Part shown: positions 33,676 to 46,433 of the stretch, piece after piece
Layout of the letters: every line of letters begins with the position of its first letter
Position numbering within the stretch: the stretch's first letter is position 1
Assembly: GCF_964340395.1 (NCBI RefSeq)
Contig: NC_135566.1
Coordinates: 20,011,297-20,075,296 of the forward strand
From: Glandiceps talaboti
Lineage: Eukaryota; Hemichordata; Enteropneusta; Spengelidae
Length of the DNA: 64,000 bases
Direction of reading: 5' to 3'
The notes under the pieces: model-generated
Seen by the model: the letters and a program-made list of their open reading frames with translations, nothing else
Told to the model about the DNA's origin: nothing
Databases searched by the model: none
Position numbers and translations under genes: made by a program

Positions 33676-34334
33676 TTTGCAATAACTTTGTAGGTTTATT
33701 TTTACCACTGGGAACTGGTATGGTGATAGTGAAAAGAGGATATATACTACGGAATGCCAATACTGATCATGAAGACGCACCATACCTACAAGATCACGAA
33801 CAAAACACGGAAGAAGAGTCCCCAAAGAATCTCTCATTTGAGTTAATCAAACATTTTAGGTAAGTTTGTTTAAAGCTGCACTAACTGCAACTGGGACGTT
33901 TTATCCAAAAATGTTTTGTTAGCTACAGTACCTTACCCTTAATATCGTGCACCATGTGAATTGGGGTAAATGTATTGATGTAGCTGTATACATGATAAGT
34001 TAAATCAAGACACACTAAAAATCAGCGTCCTCAACGGCAATCACGATTCCAACCTGTTTCTGTACTGCTTCTGGTTAATATTGACCACTTATTTACATGT
34101 ACAATGTCAAGTTATTGGTATAGTAACAATTTTTAGTGGATATATTGTGTTGTTCTGGTCGGGAAATTATAATTCAGTTACTACTATGGTGACAGATTCC
34201 AAACCAAGTTTTCATTCAAGATTTAAACTTACTTCTACACTACCTACATATAATGTTGACCACTAATTAACAGATACAATGTCTGTATATAAGTAAATGA
34301 CCAATTTAGTAACTATATCTTCTGCCATGAATTT

Positions 34335-34452
34335 GAGTGAGTGAGTGAGTGAGTGAGTGAGCGAGCGAGTGAGTGAATGAGTGAGTGAGTGAGTGAGTGA
34401 GTGAGTGAGTGAGTGAGTGAGCGAGCGAGTGAGTGAATTATTGCATGCATGC

Positions 34453-34503
<51 letters not shown>
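34335..34503. repeat. (GTGA)n then (GC)n-(GT)n microsatellites
   Basis: A GAGT tetranucleotide array with GAGC variants runs to about 34437. After a short break, alternating GC and GT dinucleotides follow (34449-34503), a sequence prone to Z-DNA. It lies in intron 6 of copy B. Confidence 0.95.
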
Positions 34504-34506
<3 letters not shown>

Positions 34507-34855
34507 AAATGTGAGTATTATTCATCAAAACAACCAACACCATGTAGCATAGTGAATGCTTTAGACAGAGAGAGGCCTGAGGAGAGAGAGGTTCTGAACA
34601 CAGGGAGTCTAGAACCGTAGAGAATGGTATGTGGGGTGCTCTCGTTCGTCGAAAATGTACACTTTGGTATTCATCAATATATTATGTCCGTTGCCTTCTT
34701 GGTCTTTCTCCTGTTTAAGAATGAACATGTAAAATGAGTGAAATGACTGAAGTCCTAAATCAAAACATTAACAGCTAGATTCGTTCACCCACTGAAAAAT
34801 ATTTACATGTCATAATTATATGATTGACAGCAAATTGTCCAATGTGTCTATAAAT

Positions 34856-35044
<189 letters not shown>

Positions 35045-35059
35045 TTTGCTGAAAGGTGA

Positions 35060-35410
35060 AACTAAACTGTAGTTATGATGGTCAAATGGCTGGCTTGAAC
35101 AGGCTGCAGCTCAGGTTCGAGCCTCGCCACTGTCGTCTGTTACTGAATAGTTTAAGTCCGTGAGCAAGGTTTGAACCAGCAGATTGTGCCTCCAGTCAGT
35201 CCAGGGGTATAATTGGGAACCTGGTAGGGTAGAAGTTGCAATGTGAATGATTTAATCCAATGCGCTCACAGGCTGCAATATGGATTGCATGCTCCCCAGG
35301 CAGTATAAAGGACCGCTGTGCCACTATAGACCCGTACTAGGGGTAATAAATGTAAAGTGCTTTGAGCAAAGTGTGAACTGATATTATTAACATTATTATC
35401 ATTATCAGAA
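35060..35410 (+). mobile_element. tRNA-derived SINE
   Basis: A B-box-like GGTTCGAGCCTC (35114-35125) follows a plausible A-box region (ATGGCTGGCTTGAACAGG) about 30 bases upstream. The body ends in GTAAAGTGCTTTGAGCAAAG, and the tail is (ATT)-rich. A pol III head plus a TAAAG(T/C)GCTTTGAG 3' domain is found in several widespread animal SINE families (established knowledge). It lies in intron 6 of copy B. Exact ends and target duplication are uncertain. Confidence 0.55.
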
Positions 35411-36192
35411 CAGGAATCATTTACTTCATTGAAATAATAGTAGTACAATTCTTTATCCTGTCTGCCGTAGCGTCTTTTTAAGGACTGGAAATATTTGAAC
35501 ACACGTGCTTAAAAACTCGTTAGAATAACTTTATCTATATCTGTGTTACACTGTGTATTACACCTCTGCAAATACGTTCACTGAAATTAAAGTACTCGCT
35601 TGCAATTTATATTCAGTCAGGTAAAGATTTGAAGAAATACAGATCCCTTCGGCGTTTACGACATGTTGAATCCAAATGGATGTTGGAGTTTCTTGTTAAA
35701 GTATTTGTTCAAATAGTATTATAAATTGTTGTCTACACTTCAACCAAAATATTGAAATTCTCTCGTTTACTTTCAAGATACATTTCTGACTTTATGTAAA
35801 TGTAATAAAAAGATCCGACTCAAAATCTTAACATAAATAGTAAAATATACTGAGGCCATAAAGTGAAAAATGGTGGGAGATGGGGGTACACCAACTTACA
35901 TGATTCAATATTTATTTTAAATTTCTTGTTACGTGACGAAAGATATCGTTTGCTTTTCTTTCACATAGAGGTATGCGAATGTGGCTTCCATTACAACTCC
36001 ATGGAGTTAAGACGTTCAGGAAATGTCTTGAAGAAAAGATACAATTAACCAGATATCTGTATACAAAACTTACAGGTCTGTCATATACTTCACTTTACTT
36101 ATCTGATATGAATATATATTGTCGCTTGAACCTGCACAACAGGAAATATTTATATAATTCCTTTGTTACCGCCCCAAATCCCGATTGTAAAC

Positions 36193-36329
36193 AGAAGAAG
36201 AAGAAGAAGAAGAAGAAGAAGAAGAAGAAGAAGAAGAAGAAGAAGAAGAAGAAGAAGAAGAAGAAGAAGAAGAAGAAGAAGAAGAAGAAGAAGAAGAAGA
36301 AGAAGAAGAAGAAGAAGAAGAAGAAGAAG
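36193..36329. repeat. (AGA)n expansion in intron 7 of copy B
   Basis: About 45 perfect AGA units. The homologous place in copy A (5183-5211) has a short, interrupted CTT tract between the same flanks, so the array expanded on one copy after duplication. The poly-Lys frame running on from exon 7 is an artefact. Confidence 0.96.
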
Positions 36330-36831
36330 CATTATGTGAAGTAAAGTGTGCAGAGAATTTGAAATTTATAATCAATGTCAGAAGTCTAATGTTTACAATG
36401 TCTATGTAAAACATTCTGTATTCTACATGTGCAATATGATACATTTTACTAGTGTTTTCATATACGATACTAATATACCACTATGATTTTATCTCCCTAT
36501 AGAACTACCAGGCATAGTTGTTGGTAGATATCCACAGCTTACAGTCATTACTTTTCACTATGAGACTGGTAATGAGGAAGAAAATGAAATAATTAATAAA
36601 AAGTTGTCCGAGAAGATTAGAGAAGATGGTTCCGTATTTTTATCATCAACCACGTTACTTGGAAAGTTTCGCCTAAGAGTTTGTGTGCTTCATTATCGTT
36701 GTAACCAAGATATCATTGATCTATTTCTAACAGTACTCAAAGAGAAACTAAAAGATCTAAATTGTCACTAACACAGCACGACACGTCTGGGGAGGGGAGA
36801 AGGAAGGGGAGATTGAAAGATAGAAAGAGTG

Positions 36832-36833
36832 GC

Positions 36834-36897
<64 letters not shown>
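36832..36897. repeat. (GACA)n microsatellite downstream of copy B
   Basis: This is the inverted counterpart of the (GTCT)n after copy A, at the same distance from the stop codon. Homology between the two downstream flanks continues to about 36925. From there to 38480 no gene is recognised; a short GAATGGAT minisatellite lies at about 37778-37820. Confidence 0.94.
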
Positions 36898-38490
36898 GAT
36901 TGTCGTAGAATCCTTACGAACAATGGTGCGTCAGTTCATTTCAAGCCACGAAATTCTCACCGGGAGCTGTTTTTTTTTTTACCCGAAAGACATTATCATA
37001 GAAGGACAATAAGTATGGTGTACGTAGTCTATCAGATACCACGTGGGTTATACGGTGTTTTATACATTGGAGAATCGATCGGATCGAACCACAAAATCAC
37101 AAAATGTAATCTTATTGCAGTAGATCTATCTGCACATCTAATACATCCAACATATCAACGAATGGGGACATCAAATGTCAACGCCAAGGTCACCGATATA
37201 CTAGATTAACTGAAATAAACACGGCAACCAGGAGGCTGCTGCATTATCAATACTTACCCAATAATTTGAACAGAGAGTATTGCCCAAGATTGATCATAAT
37301 AAATGGCGCCATCTATCATAGAGTGAACTTGTGTTGAATTTATTATCAGGATATACGTTGATCCTTTAAGAGTTATTGTTCTTTTGGACATAAACCAATT
37401 AGTCGATCCTGAGTCTGTAACGAAGTCAGTCTTTGTGGAGCCCCAGCGGAGCTAATAATGGTCAACACCACAAAGATTGTTATTCAATGTTTATGCTGTG
37501 TAAAAAATTTGTCTGCATGTGGTCAAAGTACACGTGGTTGTAAAATTGTGAGTGAGATATGTCTGCCGTGGTATCCTGTATGAGAGCAGAACAAAGTTGA
37601 TTGTGAATTAATCTAACATCATTGCCTTTATCATGGCGTCAGTTAATCAAACATGTATTAGACACGGTATGTATTAGACACGGTATATATTTGGAAATAA
37701 CATCCTGGAAATGAAAATCAAACTGTTGTTCGAGACTCATTTACTTTAAACAATATGTTCCTTCCAAGTTATATGGAATGAATGGATGAATGGATGGATG
37801 AATGGATGGATGGATGGATGATGACGACGATGATGATGGCAACAAAGAAGACGACTTGATGTAAATGACAGGGATAAAGTCTATGAAGAGCATCAAATCC
37901 TTTTTGACAAATATATATAATAAAACCTAACTAATCATGCTATAGGCGTGTTGGAAATTCACCGCACATTGAAAACATTGAAAGTAACTTTGAACCCCCC
38001 CCCCCCCCATATCTCTATCTCTATTATGTGCTCAATACATAAGTCACAGTCGTTTGTAATAAAAGTACATTTAATTAAATTACTCGTGTCAATCTCATTT
38101 ATAGTATGTCGATGTCCCTTCTGTATTTCGTTTGTGAGTTACCGTAATGTATTCCTTTGTTGTTGTGTTCATAAATATTCATTTCTATTTCTAATCACCT
38201 GGCTCCATCTGTTAACATCTCCTCATCCAATTACTTCCTATTTTTCTATCACATGACTTTTCCTATATAAGTAAGCGCGACAGGTTAGTATAACAGAATT
38301 GCAGACGTGGCCAATACACTAGTATCTTTCTGTGTATACTTTCAGACATATGTACATACATGTAATTGGAGAATACAGATACGTTTGTGCCAGAATTACC
38401 AGTCCAGAAACCAGAAACAACCGTGACACATATATATGTAGAGCGGTACCGGTATAGCTTATAAATAACACAGTATCAAGCAAGATACAT

Positions 38491-38560
38491 GAGCCGTTAT
38501 AGTGTTTCACGCTGTTGCGATCATCAGTCGTCTGATGATCGCATATAGCACAGACAATTA
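38491..38560. ncRNA. Degenerate head-to-head hammerhead pair
   Basis: GATCATCAGTCGTCTGATGATC is a palindrome made of two CTGATGA cores pointing in opposite directions, as at 23863-23901. On the minus strand CTGATGA is followed by a small stem (CGC-AACA-GCG) and GAAAC, but stems I and III do not pair. On the plus strand no GAAA follows. It is probably an inactive relic of the same family. Confidence 0.45.
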
Positions 38561-38629
38561 ATTGTCTGTGCATTTATACAGAGTTGCATTCTTCTTTCGC
38601 CAAGTAGAGTGCTCAATCTGCATGGAGAG

Positions 38630-39350
38630 CATTTCATATATATACAAGTCATTGAGAATGACATAGACCCCGCTATGATTGGGTTTTAAGGAACTGGCAG
38701 TTTAATGTTGTCATTTTCTTGATATCACTACTCTGATCATGCAACAACACTTGTGAACCTAAATCAAACAGACTTAGATATGTTGTGTCTGCTCGTTGGA
38801 CATGGAACATGCCTACTCATGTTGTGTCTCCTTGTTGGACATGGGACATGCCTACTCTTCAAGATGATGTGATGGAATAAACCATTTAAACCATTCAACA
38901 ATAAAGGATGGGTCGGGTATGGTGGGGGGACCTGTTCAAGCATGTCTGAGTTATGGCTTTGGACATGAAAACTGTGCCAACAAAATTGCTGCCAGGCAGC
39001 CATATCGGATTGTATCACGACGAAAATGGATATGCACATGTATGTCATAGAACACTGTCCTAATAGCAACTTTGAATGGGATCTGTTCAGGCATGCCATA
39101 TTGGATCGTATCATGACGAAAATGGATATGCACATGTATGTCATAGAATACTGTCCTAATACCAACTTTGAATGAGATCTGTTCAAGCATGTCTGAGTTA
39201 TGGCTTTGGACATGGAAAATTCGCAAACAAAACGGCTGCTAGGCGGCCATATTGGCTCGTATCACAACAACAATGAATATGCACATGTATGTCATAGCAC
39301 ACTGTCCTAATACCAACTTTGAATGTAGTTTCTGTCCTAGGTTTAATCTA
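38630..39350 (-). repeat. Interspersed tandem repeat block (inverted partner of 55260-56330)
   Basis: Units of about 130-170 bases contain ACATGTATGTCATAGAA, ACTTTGAATG(G/A)GATCTGTT and GCATGTCTGAGTTATGGC. The block ends in a unique part (38630-38860) that is the reverse complement of 56150-56330. It lies beyond the 3' end of methyltransferase copy C. Confidence 0.85.
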
Positions 39351-40129
39351 ACACTGCCTTTTACACAAAGTAGGAGTACAGAAAACTAGGGTGTCTGCTT
39401 TCACCAATCAGTGCGTGTTTATTCAACATCTTAAAATTACAATTTATCCATCAGGTATCAACCATTCAGATCAATGTTTAACCATTGACCTTGAATTTCT
39501 GTCTTATTGACCTTGAATCTTAAGACAAAAGATAACTGTAGTTTTGACAAGTGAATGAATCTTATCGGATCATCAAACCAAGAAGAGAAAGTATTATTGT
39601 ATGTTTTAGGATTACATGATTTAGAGGTCAAATACGTATCTATAACAGAAAGTGTATGTAACAAATCACGCATATTTTGTACTTTAATAAATGCTACTTT
39701 TGTATTCATGCATGTCAATTACATGAACATTGTTAAATACATTGTATGTAAGGTTAGAAGTTCAAAATAAATAAATACAAACCTGCCACTCAGTCTACTA
39801 TTCATGGCAGTTAATTATTCATTATTAATCACGAATATTCAAATTAGCATTCTTTATACCTTGCATAAAGTATACGATGAGGTTGGATAATAGCTGTATG
39901 TGTGAACAAAGTATGTTAGTCACTTGTTTATAGTGAACAAAGTAGTCTGCAGAGAGGGAGAATATTATAGTAAATGGTAATGTACACGAGAGGGATAAAG
40001 AACTACATGCACAAAACAACAAGCCAAAGACGTGCCCTATATCAAAGACAGAAAAATAAGTGGTTGGATTGTGGGAATGACGTAAATAATTTATTCATTT
40101 AATTGGGTTGTCATGATCAAGGCGGAAAA

Positions 40130-40589
40130 TAATCTCCACCTCCTTCAGCTGCTCAGTTGGTTGTTTCAAGAGATCTTGCAAATACCTGATCCCTAATTTG
40201 CATATCATTGATCAGATCACCATGTCATGGACAATTCTTAATATAAACACCCTGAAGAACATTCCGACCAAATTTCAGGCCAATCTGCTCAGTAGTTTTT
40301 GAATTAAACATTTTTGACCAAAAAGACACATTTTCATAACTAATTTGCATATCACTAATGGGACCACCATGTCATGAACAATTCTTAATAGAATGTTCCG
40401 ACCAAATTTCAGACTGATCTGCCAAGTGGTTTTGGAGTTTTAAGTTTTTTGACCAAAAATCCCAATTTTTCCCAAATTACACACGGTGGTAAGATCATTT
40501 TGATTTAAACAATCTCCCAACTAGACACAAAAGGTAATATACCATTGAATACCATGACAATCGGTCCAGTGGGTTTTGACGTCAGGTCG

Positions 40590-40590
<1 letters not shown>
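40130..40590 (-). repeat. Interspersed repeat related to the intron of copy D
   Basis: Contains TAATTTGCATATCA, CATGTCATG(G/A)ACAATTCTTA and GACCAAATTTCAG twice, ending in a CA microsatellite. The reverse complement of the same family occurs at 54240-54700 and 58690-58830, also beside a TG repeat. The family therefore carries its own microsatellite end. Confidence 0.7.
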
Positions 40591-40591
<1 letters not shown>

Positions 40592-40647
<56 letters not shown>

Positions 40648-40744
40648 GACAGACAGAGACAGACAGACAGACAGTCAGTCAGACAGACAGACAGACACAC
40701 AGACAGACATACTTTTATACACAGACAACAGACAGACAGACACT
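40592..40744. repeat. (CA)n-(CAGA)n compound microsatellite
   Basis: A CA run of about 50 bases is followed by CAGA tetranucleotides with interruptions. It lies about 70 bases beyond the stop codon of copy C. Confidence 0.95.
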
Positions 40745-40811
40745 TTGCCATGCCTATAGCACTACTGAACCATACAAGTTCAGTTGTGCTAAAAAGCTGC
40801 TAACAAGCAAT

Positions 40812-41302
40812 TCACTTCTTCTTTGCAATCAGCAACATACGACAGCTGGCATCAGCAAGGTTTTTGTTTTGATTTAAATCCAGAACTGTTTTATCTCCCT
40901 CATTAACTCTGATCTTCTCGTTGATTTCAAAGCCAGCTTTCTCAAAGGCCGATGTCACAAATTCTTCATCAACATCAATTGCATAGAATTTCTTGTTTCC
41001 AACTTTATAGAAGCTGCCTCCAAGTCTACCCCATTGGATGACTACGCCGCCAGGTTTCAGTAGAGATGCTAGAATCTTGACACAGTGTTCATAGGATTGG
41101 TTGTCAGAGCACGCTGCTTCTAGAACACTTGCTGTTAAAATTGTGTCGAAAGGTGGATACTCCTTTGGTGCCAAAGGATTTTCTTGCAAAACGTCACCAA
41201 AAATCACATCCTTCATTTTTTGACGCATTTCTTCTTCAAGGTCTTGCCAAGTATTACTGAAATGACGTAAAAAGGAAAACAATAAGTACGATATGTACCT
41301 AG

Positions 41303-41351
<49 letters not shown>

Positions 41352-44300
41352 CGTGCATGCATGTGTGCCTTCGCCGTGGGTGGATCATAGTCTGAATTAA
41401 CCGTTGAGGGCGCACTGTACATGCCCAGCTGAAATGGCGAAGCGTACGTGTACATCATATACAGAATGTGTTTAGGCACAACCATCATAGTTAATGAGTT
41501 TTTCTGGACTTATTATAACATTCGTACAAGCCAGTTAACGTAATGCATCGTTGAGACAATGAAAAAATATACATCTAAGACAGTGGAGTGAAGAGGCTTA
41601 ACCGCAGGGCGCTGGGGCTCACTTAGTTATGTTTACGAAAACAAACTGACAAACAAACAAAAAAAACAAGCCTTCTATCGAACACATAGTCCACAAATTG
41701 TATGTTTTATGGCAATTCATAGTGCTAATCTGAATGGTGTCTCTCGATACAAAAGTTCATGATTTGTTGGCCAATTTGGTATTGACCTTGAATATCGAGA
41801 TCAAAGGCAAAGATATGAAAAGAAAGCTAATATGACCTTTGAAGGTATGCACATTTAAATGGAGTCTTTGTTTCAATTTCGTGAGTTTAACATTGAAAGA
41901 AAAAATTGTGGTCATTTCACCTTGACAATGTTTGTCAAGGTCCATTGTGCTAAAAGTCACGTTTGTTTTGGTTCTGGACCTCTTTATTCACCTAATTCTT
42001 TAGATGTGCGTTAATTGTCATGTCAAAAATCAAATTCTTACCCATTCTTCTGCAATTCAGCAATGTATTTAAAGTGTCTGGACCAGTCATATGCATCTGG
42101 GTCCTTGTCGAGCCATTTCTGAACCTCTTTTCGACTAGATTCTGTATATTCAGCAAAGACAATCTCAGAGGATAATTTAATGAGAGGAATTAACCTGTTG
42201 ATACAAGGTCCTCCGCCAAGCTCTAGTAGTCTCCCACCACTGAAGTAACCTAATAGAAGAAGGAGGGTCCAAAAAGCTATTATTAGTGCGAACAACATGT
42301 CAAAATACCAACAACAGCATTGCAGCACATCTGAGTAAAAGGTGGACTAGATTGTAGCTAGGATTGTCCCCAATGCATCAGCAGCAACTGGAGCAAATTT
42401 TATTATTTTAAATAGTTTTGTAAAATATTATAATTAATTCGTACTGGATGATGTGGTGTACAGCCTCGGTGTACTGATTTACATACAAGTAAATCAAACA
42501 TCGGAAAATCAAATACTTATACATCCACGGTGAGATACCATGGTCATGATGGACTAAAACATCAAAGTGTGGATGGGTAACACATGCCTTGGGACACGTA
42601 TTGTTGCTTAGATTCACGTTTTCCTAAGGAAAATATCGTATGAATCTTGCTGCTACAAATGTATCAATCTCTATACTAGTAGATATTTCCTCACAGGTAG
42701 AAATTTAGTCTAGTTCCTATACAGTATCATTACCGTTTACACCTCCACTCCAGACGAGGAAATTATAGTCAAGACGTTGTTATATTTAGCCCGTGGACAA
42801 GGAAAACAACAATCTAAAAAATATTACACGCCCCTACAATGTATGATGTGCATCGGTAGTTTTAGTACATCTAGCGGAACATAGACGAATCGTTCAGCCT
42901 AATGTCCACCGTTGTTCTGGATCTTTGAGACACGTGTACGGTAGATCTGTCCACAGACAAGGAAAAGCTGTCATATTATAAACAGCAACTTCACTATTGC
43001 CCTCACTTACAAAAGTGTGAGTTATGGAACATCAATTGTGTTTGGCTAGAGAAGGTAAACAAGTCATGCTTCGACAAAAATTACATGTCTCCCAGGCCTA
43101 CGGAGAGGTGATGTTGGAATTCTCGGGGCACGTATTTCCAGAATTAATATGACAATCAGTGCTTAAATCGGATAATCGATCTATAACTGATCATAACAGT
43201 AGATACAAATATCAGTATTTAATGCTATGAAACTAATTGGTATAACAGAATGAATTGTCAAATATCAAAGTACTTTGATTGTAAGATTGTAGATTGCATT
43301 TTTCACAGTCACTGAAATAATTTAGATTAATTCAAGTGTGTGTGGTATTTTTGTCGAAACCAAAATGAGTTCGATGTTCTATCTACATGTATTATAATAC
43401 CTTAAATCATACAGTTGTAACCCAAAAGAGACTGAGCCCTCTTCATTGTTGGGTCGCCAGTTCTGTAAAGCCCCGGCTTTCAATCCCAGGTTCTCGCATT
43501 AGTGGCTACTCCGCCCCACAAACATCGCCTTATCTACTATCAGTAAATAGAATATCAATTTCGAGTTTTACTGTCAAAATATACCAAATACAAGGTGAAG
43601 CAGTATCATTATTTTCATTTTTCCACTGCACAAGATCGGGAGTGTTCGTGGCCATAGCTAGGTTACCGGTTGTGGAGGCAACTGAATTTCCCTCATTTGT
43701 TCTGAAGACAACAGCTATTGTCGTGCTAAATAGTGTTCTTGTTCTGGAAAGGTCTGAATATTACCATTATAATTACGTTCAGCTATAGATCCTCCACATA
43801 CGTAAGTGGGGGGATTTTGGAGGATTGTTGTCAAATTCACCCGAATGGATTAGATTAAAATAGAGTTACCTTAGAGATTCTACCAACTTTCACTGGCTGG
43901 TGACCATGGATTTTGTTTGAATTTCAACTGATTATACCTTGTGTAGTAGTGTGCGCATGCTGTTACTGTTTATATCATTAACTAGATAAAAGGCCCACAC
44001 CTTGTAAGTGATGTGTGTGTGCTATTTTTATGGCGTCTATCTCAACACGAAACCTTGTGATTAGGCTCACTGATCTTCATAGTTTATTCAATACAACTGA
44101 CTCGCTCTACGGAAAAGGGTTGCAATCACAGTCGCTTGTAAACTGTTATTCCTTTCCTAAATGGTTTTATTCTTGTCTATGACGGTCCTAATACAGAACA
44201 ATGGCGTTATTATATGGATTGGCGATATTCTTATAAAATCGGTAGCTATGTCATACCCCCCCCCCCCACATACATACAACACGTTGTATGTATGTAGGGG

Positions 44301-44986
44301 GGTATGACATCGCTACCGATTTTATAACTTATAAGAATACATATGTATCTCCAATCCGTATAATAACGTCATTGTTCTGTATTAGGACCGTCAGAGACAA
44401 GAATAAAACCATTTAGGAATAACAGTTTACAAGCGACTGTGGTTGTAATACTGCAGGATTCGTCGTTGACGAGTATGTCTGTCGAGTGCTACTCATATCG
44501 AAGCGCGAAGCGATTTGATCTCGTCTCTATTCGATACCAGTAGTACATATGCTATGTTATATAAGGTTATATATTAGTCAAACATCACAGGTCATATTAT
44601 CCATATTACATAACCTACTATAGCCAAGCGGTTCATTCATGCATCCATGCAAATACATCCATTATTCATGTTTTATAAAAAGCAGGAGTTTGTCAATTGT
44701 CCGGGGATTTTCCGATTCAGCCAAAATGGATTTAAAAAATATTAGCGGATTTATGTTCACAAAAGAGTTCCACATGAAATTTGTACGTTGCTGTCGATGT
44801 TGCCATGCCTGTCGTTGTCGAGTGTGAAGTGAAAGTGGCATATACCTTACCCTTTTGTGCTAAACCGAAGAGGAGTTCATTGAACTGTCGGTCTTCTTCC
44901 CAGTATTTTTCCTTTAAAGTCAGATATTGCATTGGATCAAAATGATCGTGATATTCTTCTCCAGCGAAAATCTTGTGTGAGTTCAT
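40812..44986 (-). CDS. NNMT/PNMT/INMT-family N-methyltransferase, copy C (three exons, complete)
   Basis: Exons on the minus strand: 44986-44851, 42249-42042, 41256-40812. They join in phase to 789 bases (262 residues plus stop), the same size and three-exon layout as vertebrate NNMT and PNMT genes. Residues 12-22 (YHDHFDPMQYL) match the N-terminal SAM and substrate cap of the family, including the conserved Tyr21. Residues 53-60 (LLELGGGP) are SAM motif I. Glu79 in IVFAEY sits at the end of strand 2, where an acidic residue binds the SAM ribose. LLKPGG and GSFYKVGNKKF follow in the C-terminal half. The enzyme is expected to be a cytosolic SAM-dependent methyltransferase of small amines or pyridines; whether the substrate is an arylalkylamine, phenylethanolamine or nicotinamide cannot be read. 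Copy D lies head-to-head with it. Confidence 0.9.
41305..41346. repeat. (GT)n microsatellite in intron 2 of copy C
   Basis: A GT run lies about 50 bases upstream (on the gene strand) of the exon 3 acceptor of copy C. Confidence 0.94.
44119..44452. mobile_element. ~330-bp foldback element
   Basis: The left arm starts GGTTGCAATCACAGTCGCTT and the right arm ends AAGCGACTGTGGTTGTAAT. The arms stay complementary through TAGGACCGTCA/TGACGGTCCTA-type strings to a centre at CAACACGTTG near 44280. It is non-coding. No clear target duplication is visible. It lies in intron 1 of copy C. Confidence 0.75.
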
Positions 44987-45200
44987 TGTATTATTATAAT
45001 CTCTGTCCTTCAGCTAGTACGTTTGCGACTGGGTAAAGCCTCGCCTTTGATTACGTAATATTATAGGCCTCCCTATCATAAAGTGGAAACATCACAGTCA
45101 CGTGAGGCCCGAGTGTCAGAGTTCCGGTTGTTTCGCAGGAAAGTATCGCGAGAGGGCGCACCATATCTGACAAAGTGAGGGCCAGAATTTCATTTTCGTC

Positions 45201-45564
45201 ATGGCATCTAATAGTATGGCGATGTATGAAGCTGTCAACAAAATGGGCGTAAAAGAACTCCGTGCATTCATAAAAGAGTGGAAAATTACTACTTCTAAAT
45301 CTACTAGATATCGCCAGAAATGCTGTCAACCTTGGTCTTGAAACACTAGAAAATGATAATTTTCTGAGAGAACGGAAGAGGAGACGAATAGTGGATGTCA
45401 AGCATCAAAAGATAGAACTAATCGACAGCGGAAACATTGAAAGTTGGACGGAGGACCTTCGAAATATACCTGATGTAGACATGATAAACATATTTCTTTA
45501 CCTTACTGGTGTCTGTTGCTGGACAAAAGAACGATTAGAAAATTACAAATCTGACAACAGCTTC
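45201..45564 (+). pseudogene. Broken coding fragment resembling SWIM/YqaJ-type transposon-borne proteins
   Basis: From the ATG at 45201 one frame gives MASNSMAMYEAVNKMGVKEL and continues with RAFIKEW until about 45300. A neighbouring frame then continues LLDIARNAVNLGLETLEN, RKRRRIVDVK, WTEDLRNIPDVDM and TKERLENYKS up to 45564, where a foldback MITE interrupts it. The text resembles the N-terminal region of a family with SWIM zinc-finger and YqaJ nuclease parts that is abundant in invertebrate genomes (recognition from memory, uncertain). The start lies 215 bases from the divergent start of methyltransferase copy C. One frameshift plus the insertion make it a relic. Confidence 0.45.
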
Positions 45565-45801
45565 CAATCTGATTAAAATCCGATGTAGATGTTGGCTGAT
45601 CGTTCATTGCTATTTTACCTTCGTTATTTTGCCTGACCTTCTTGGTACATGTTTACATTTTTTAGCCTGCCTGATCGCCTCCTCTACGATCAGGCTAAAA
45701 AATGTAAACATGTACCAAGAAAAATAATATCAGGCAAAATAACGAAGGTAAAATAGCAATGAACGATTAGCCGACATCTACATCGGATTTTAATCAGATT
45801 G
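45565..45801. mobile_element. Foldback MITE with 9-bp target-site duplication (copy 2)
   Basis: Ends are CAATCTGATT and AATCAGATTG, with long inverted arms matching copy 1, flanked by AACAGCTTC at 45556-45564 and 45802-45810. The centre has CCTGATCGCCTCC, which copy 1 has largely lost. It is inserted in the coding relic just before it. Confidence 0.92.
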
Positions 45802-46210
45802 AACAGCTTCCAGCTACAGTCATTGCAATATTGAGAGTTCGGTCGACAATTACCAAGCCACATGTTTATATTGTAACTGATGTCGCCGCATACTTACCTT
45901 TCTTGTTTATTAGAACAGTGGTGTAGCACCACGGGTGAAATCATAAACTTTGTCCGGAAAAAAACATTTCATGTACTGGTTATAAGTTGGCATAAACATA
46001 TGTGTATTGATATACTCAACTTTACTATCACACTTTGGTTAGCTTGCTATTTTTCATTCAGGACCATCAGTGTATAAAAAACCCCATTGAAGTCGGCAAC
46101 GAATCATAAATATTGTTATTGTGATTGATGTACCACACCGCCCACCCCTTCAATGAATCGGCCTTCCATGTAACGTTTACGTGGTTCACTCATCATACCA
46201 TGTCTTATAC

Positions 46211-46433
46211 CGATCTGATTAAAATCCGATGTGGATGTCGGCTAATCGTTCATTGCTATTTTACCTTCATTATTTTGCCTGAATTGACCTTCGTTGTACA
46301 TGTTTACGTTTTTGTCCTGATCGGTAGAGGAGGCGATCAAACATGTACCACGCAGGTCAATTCAGGCACAATAACGAAAGTAAAATAGCAATGAACGATT
46401 AGCCGACAACTACATCGGATTTTAATCAGATTG
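46211..46433. mobile_element. Foldback MITE with 9-bp target-site duplication (copy 3)
   Basis: Same family and ends (CGATCTGATT and AATCAGATTG). The flanks are GTCTTATAC (46202-46210) and GTTTTATAC (46434-46442), a 9-base duplication with one mismatch. The surrounding 45811-48200 contains no other recognised gene; a C run lies at 47495-47512. Confidence 0.88.

Noticed and set aside
36829-37209. Open frame after the (GACA)n array with a VVYQIPRGLYGVLYIGE segment
   Set aside because: It starts inside a microsatellite and shows no family motif or splice structure. It is more likely chance.
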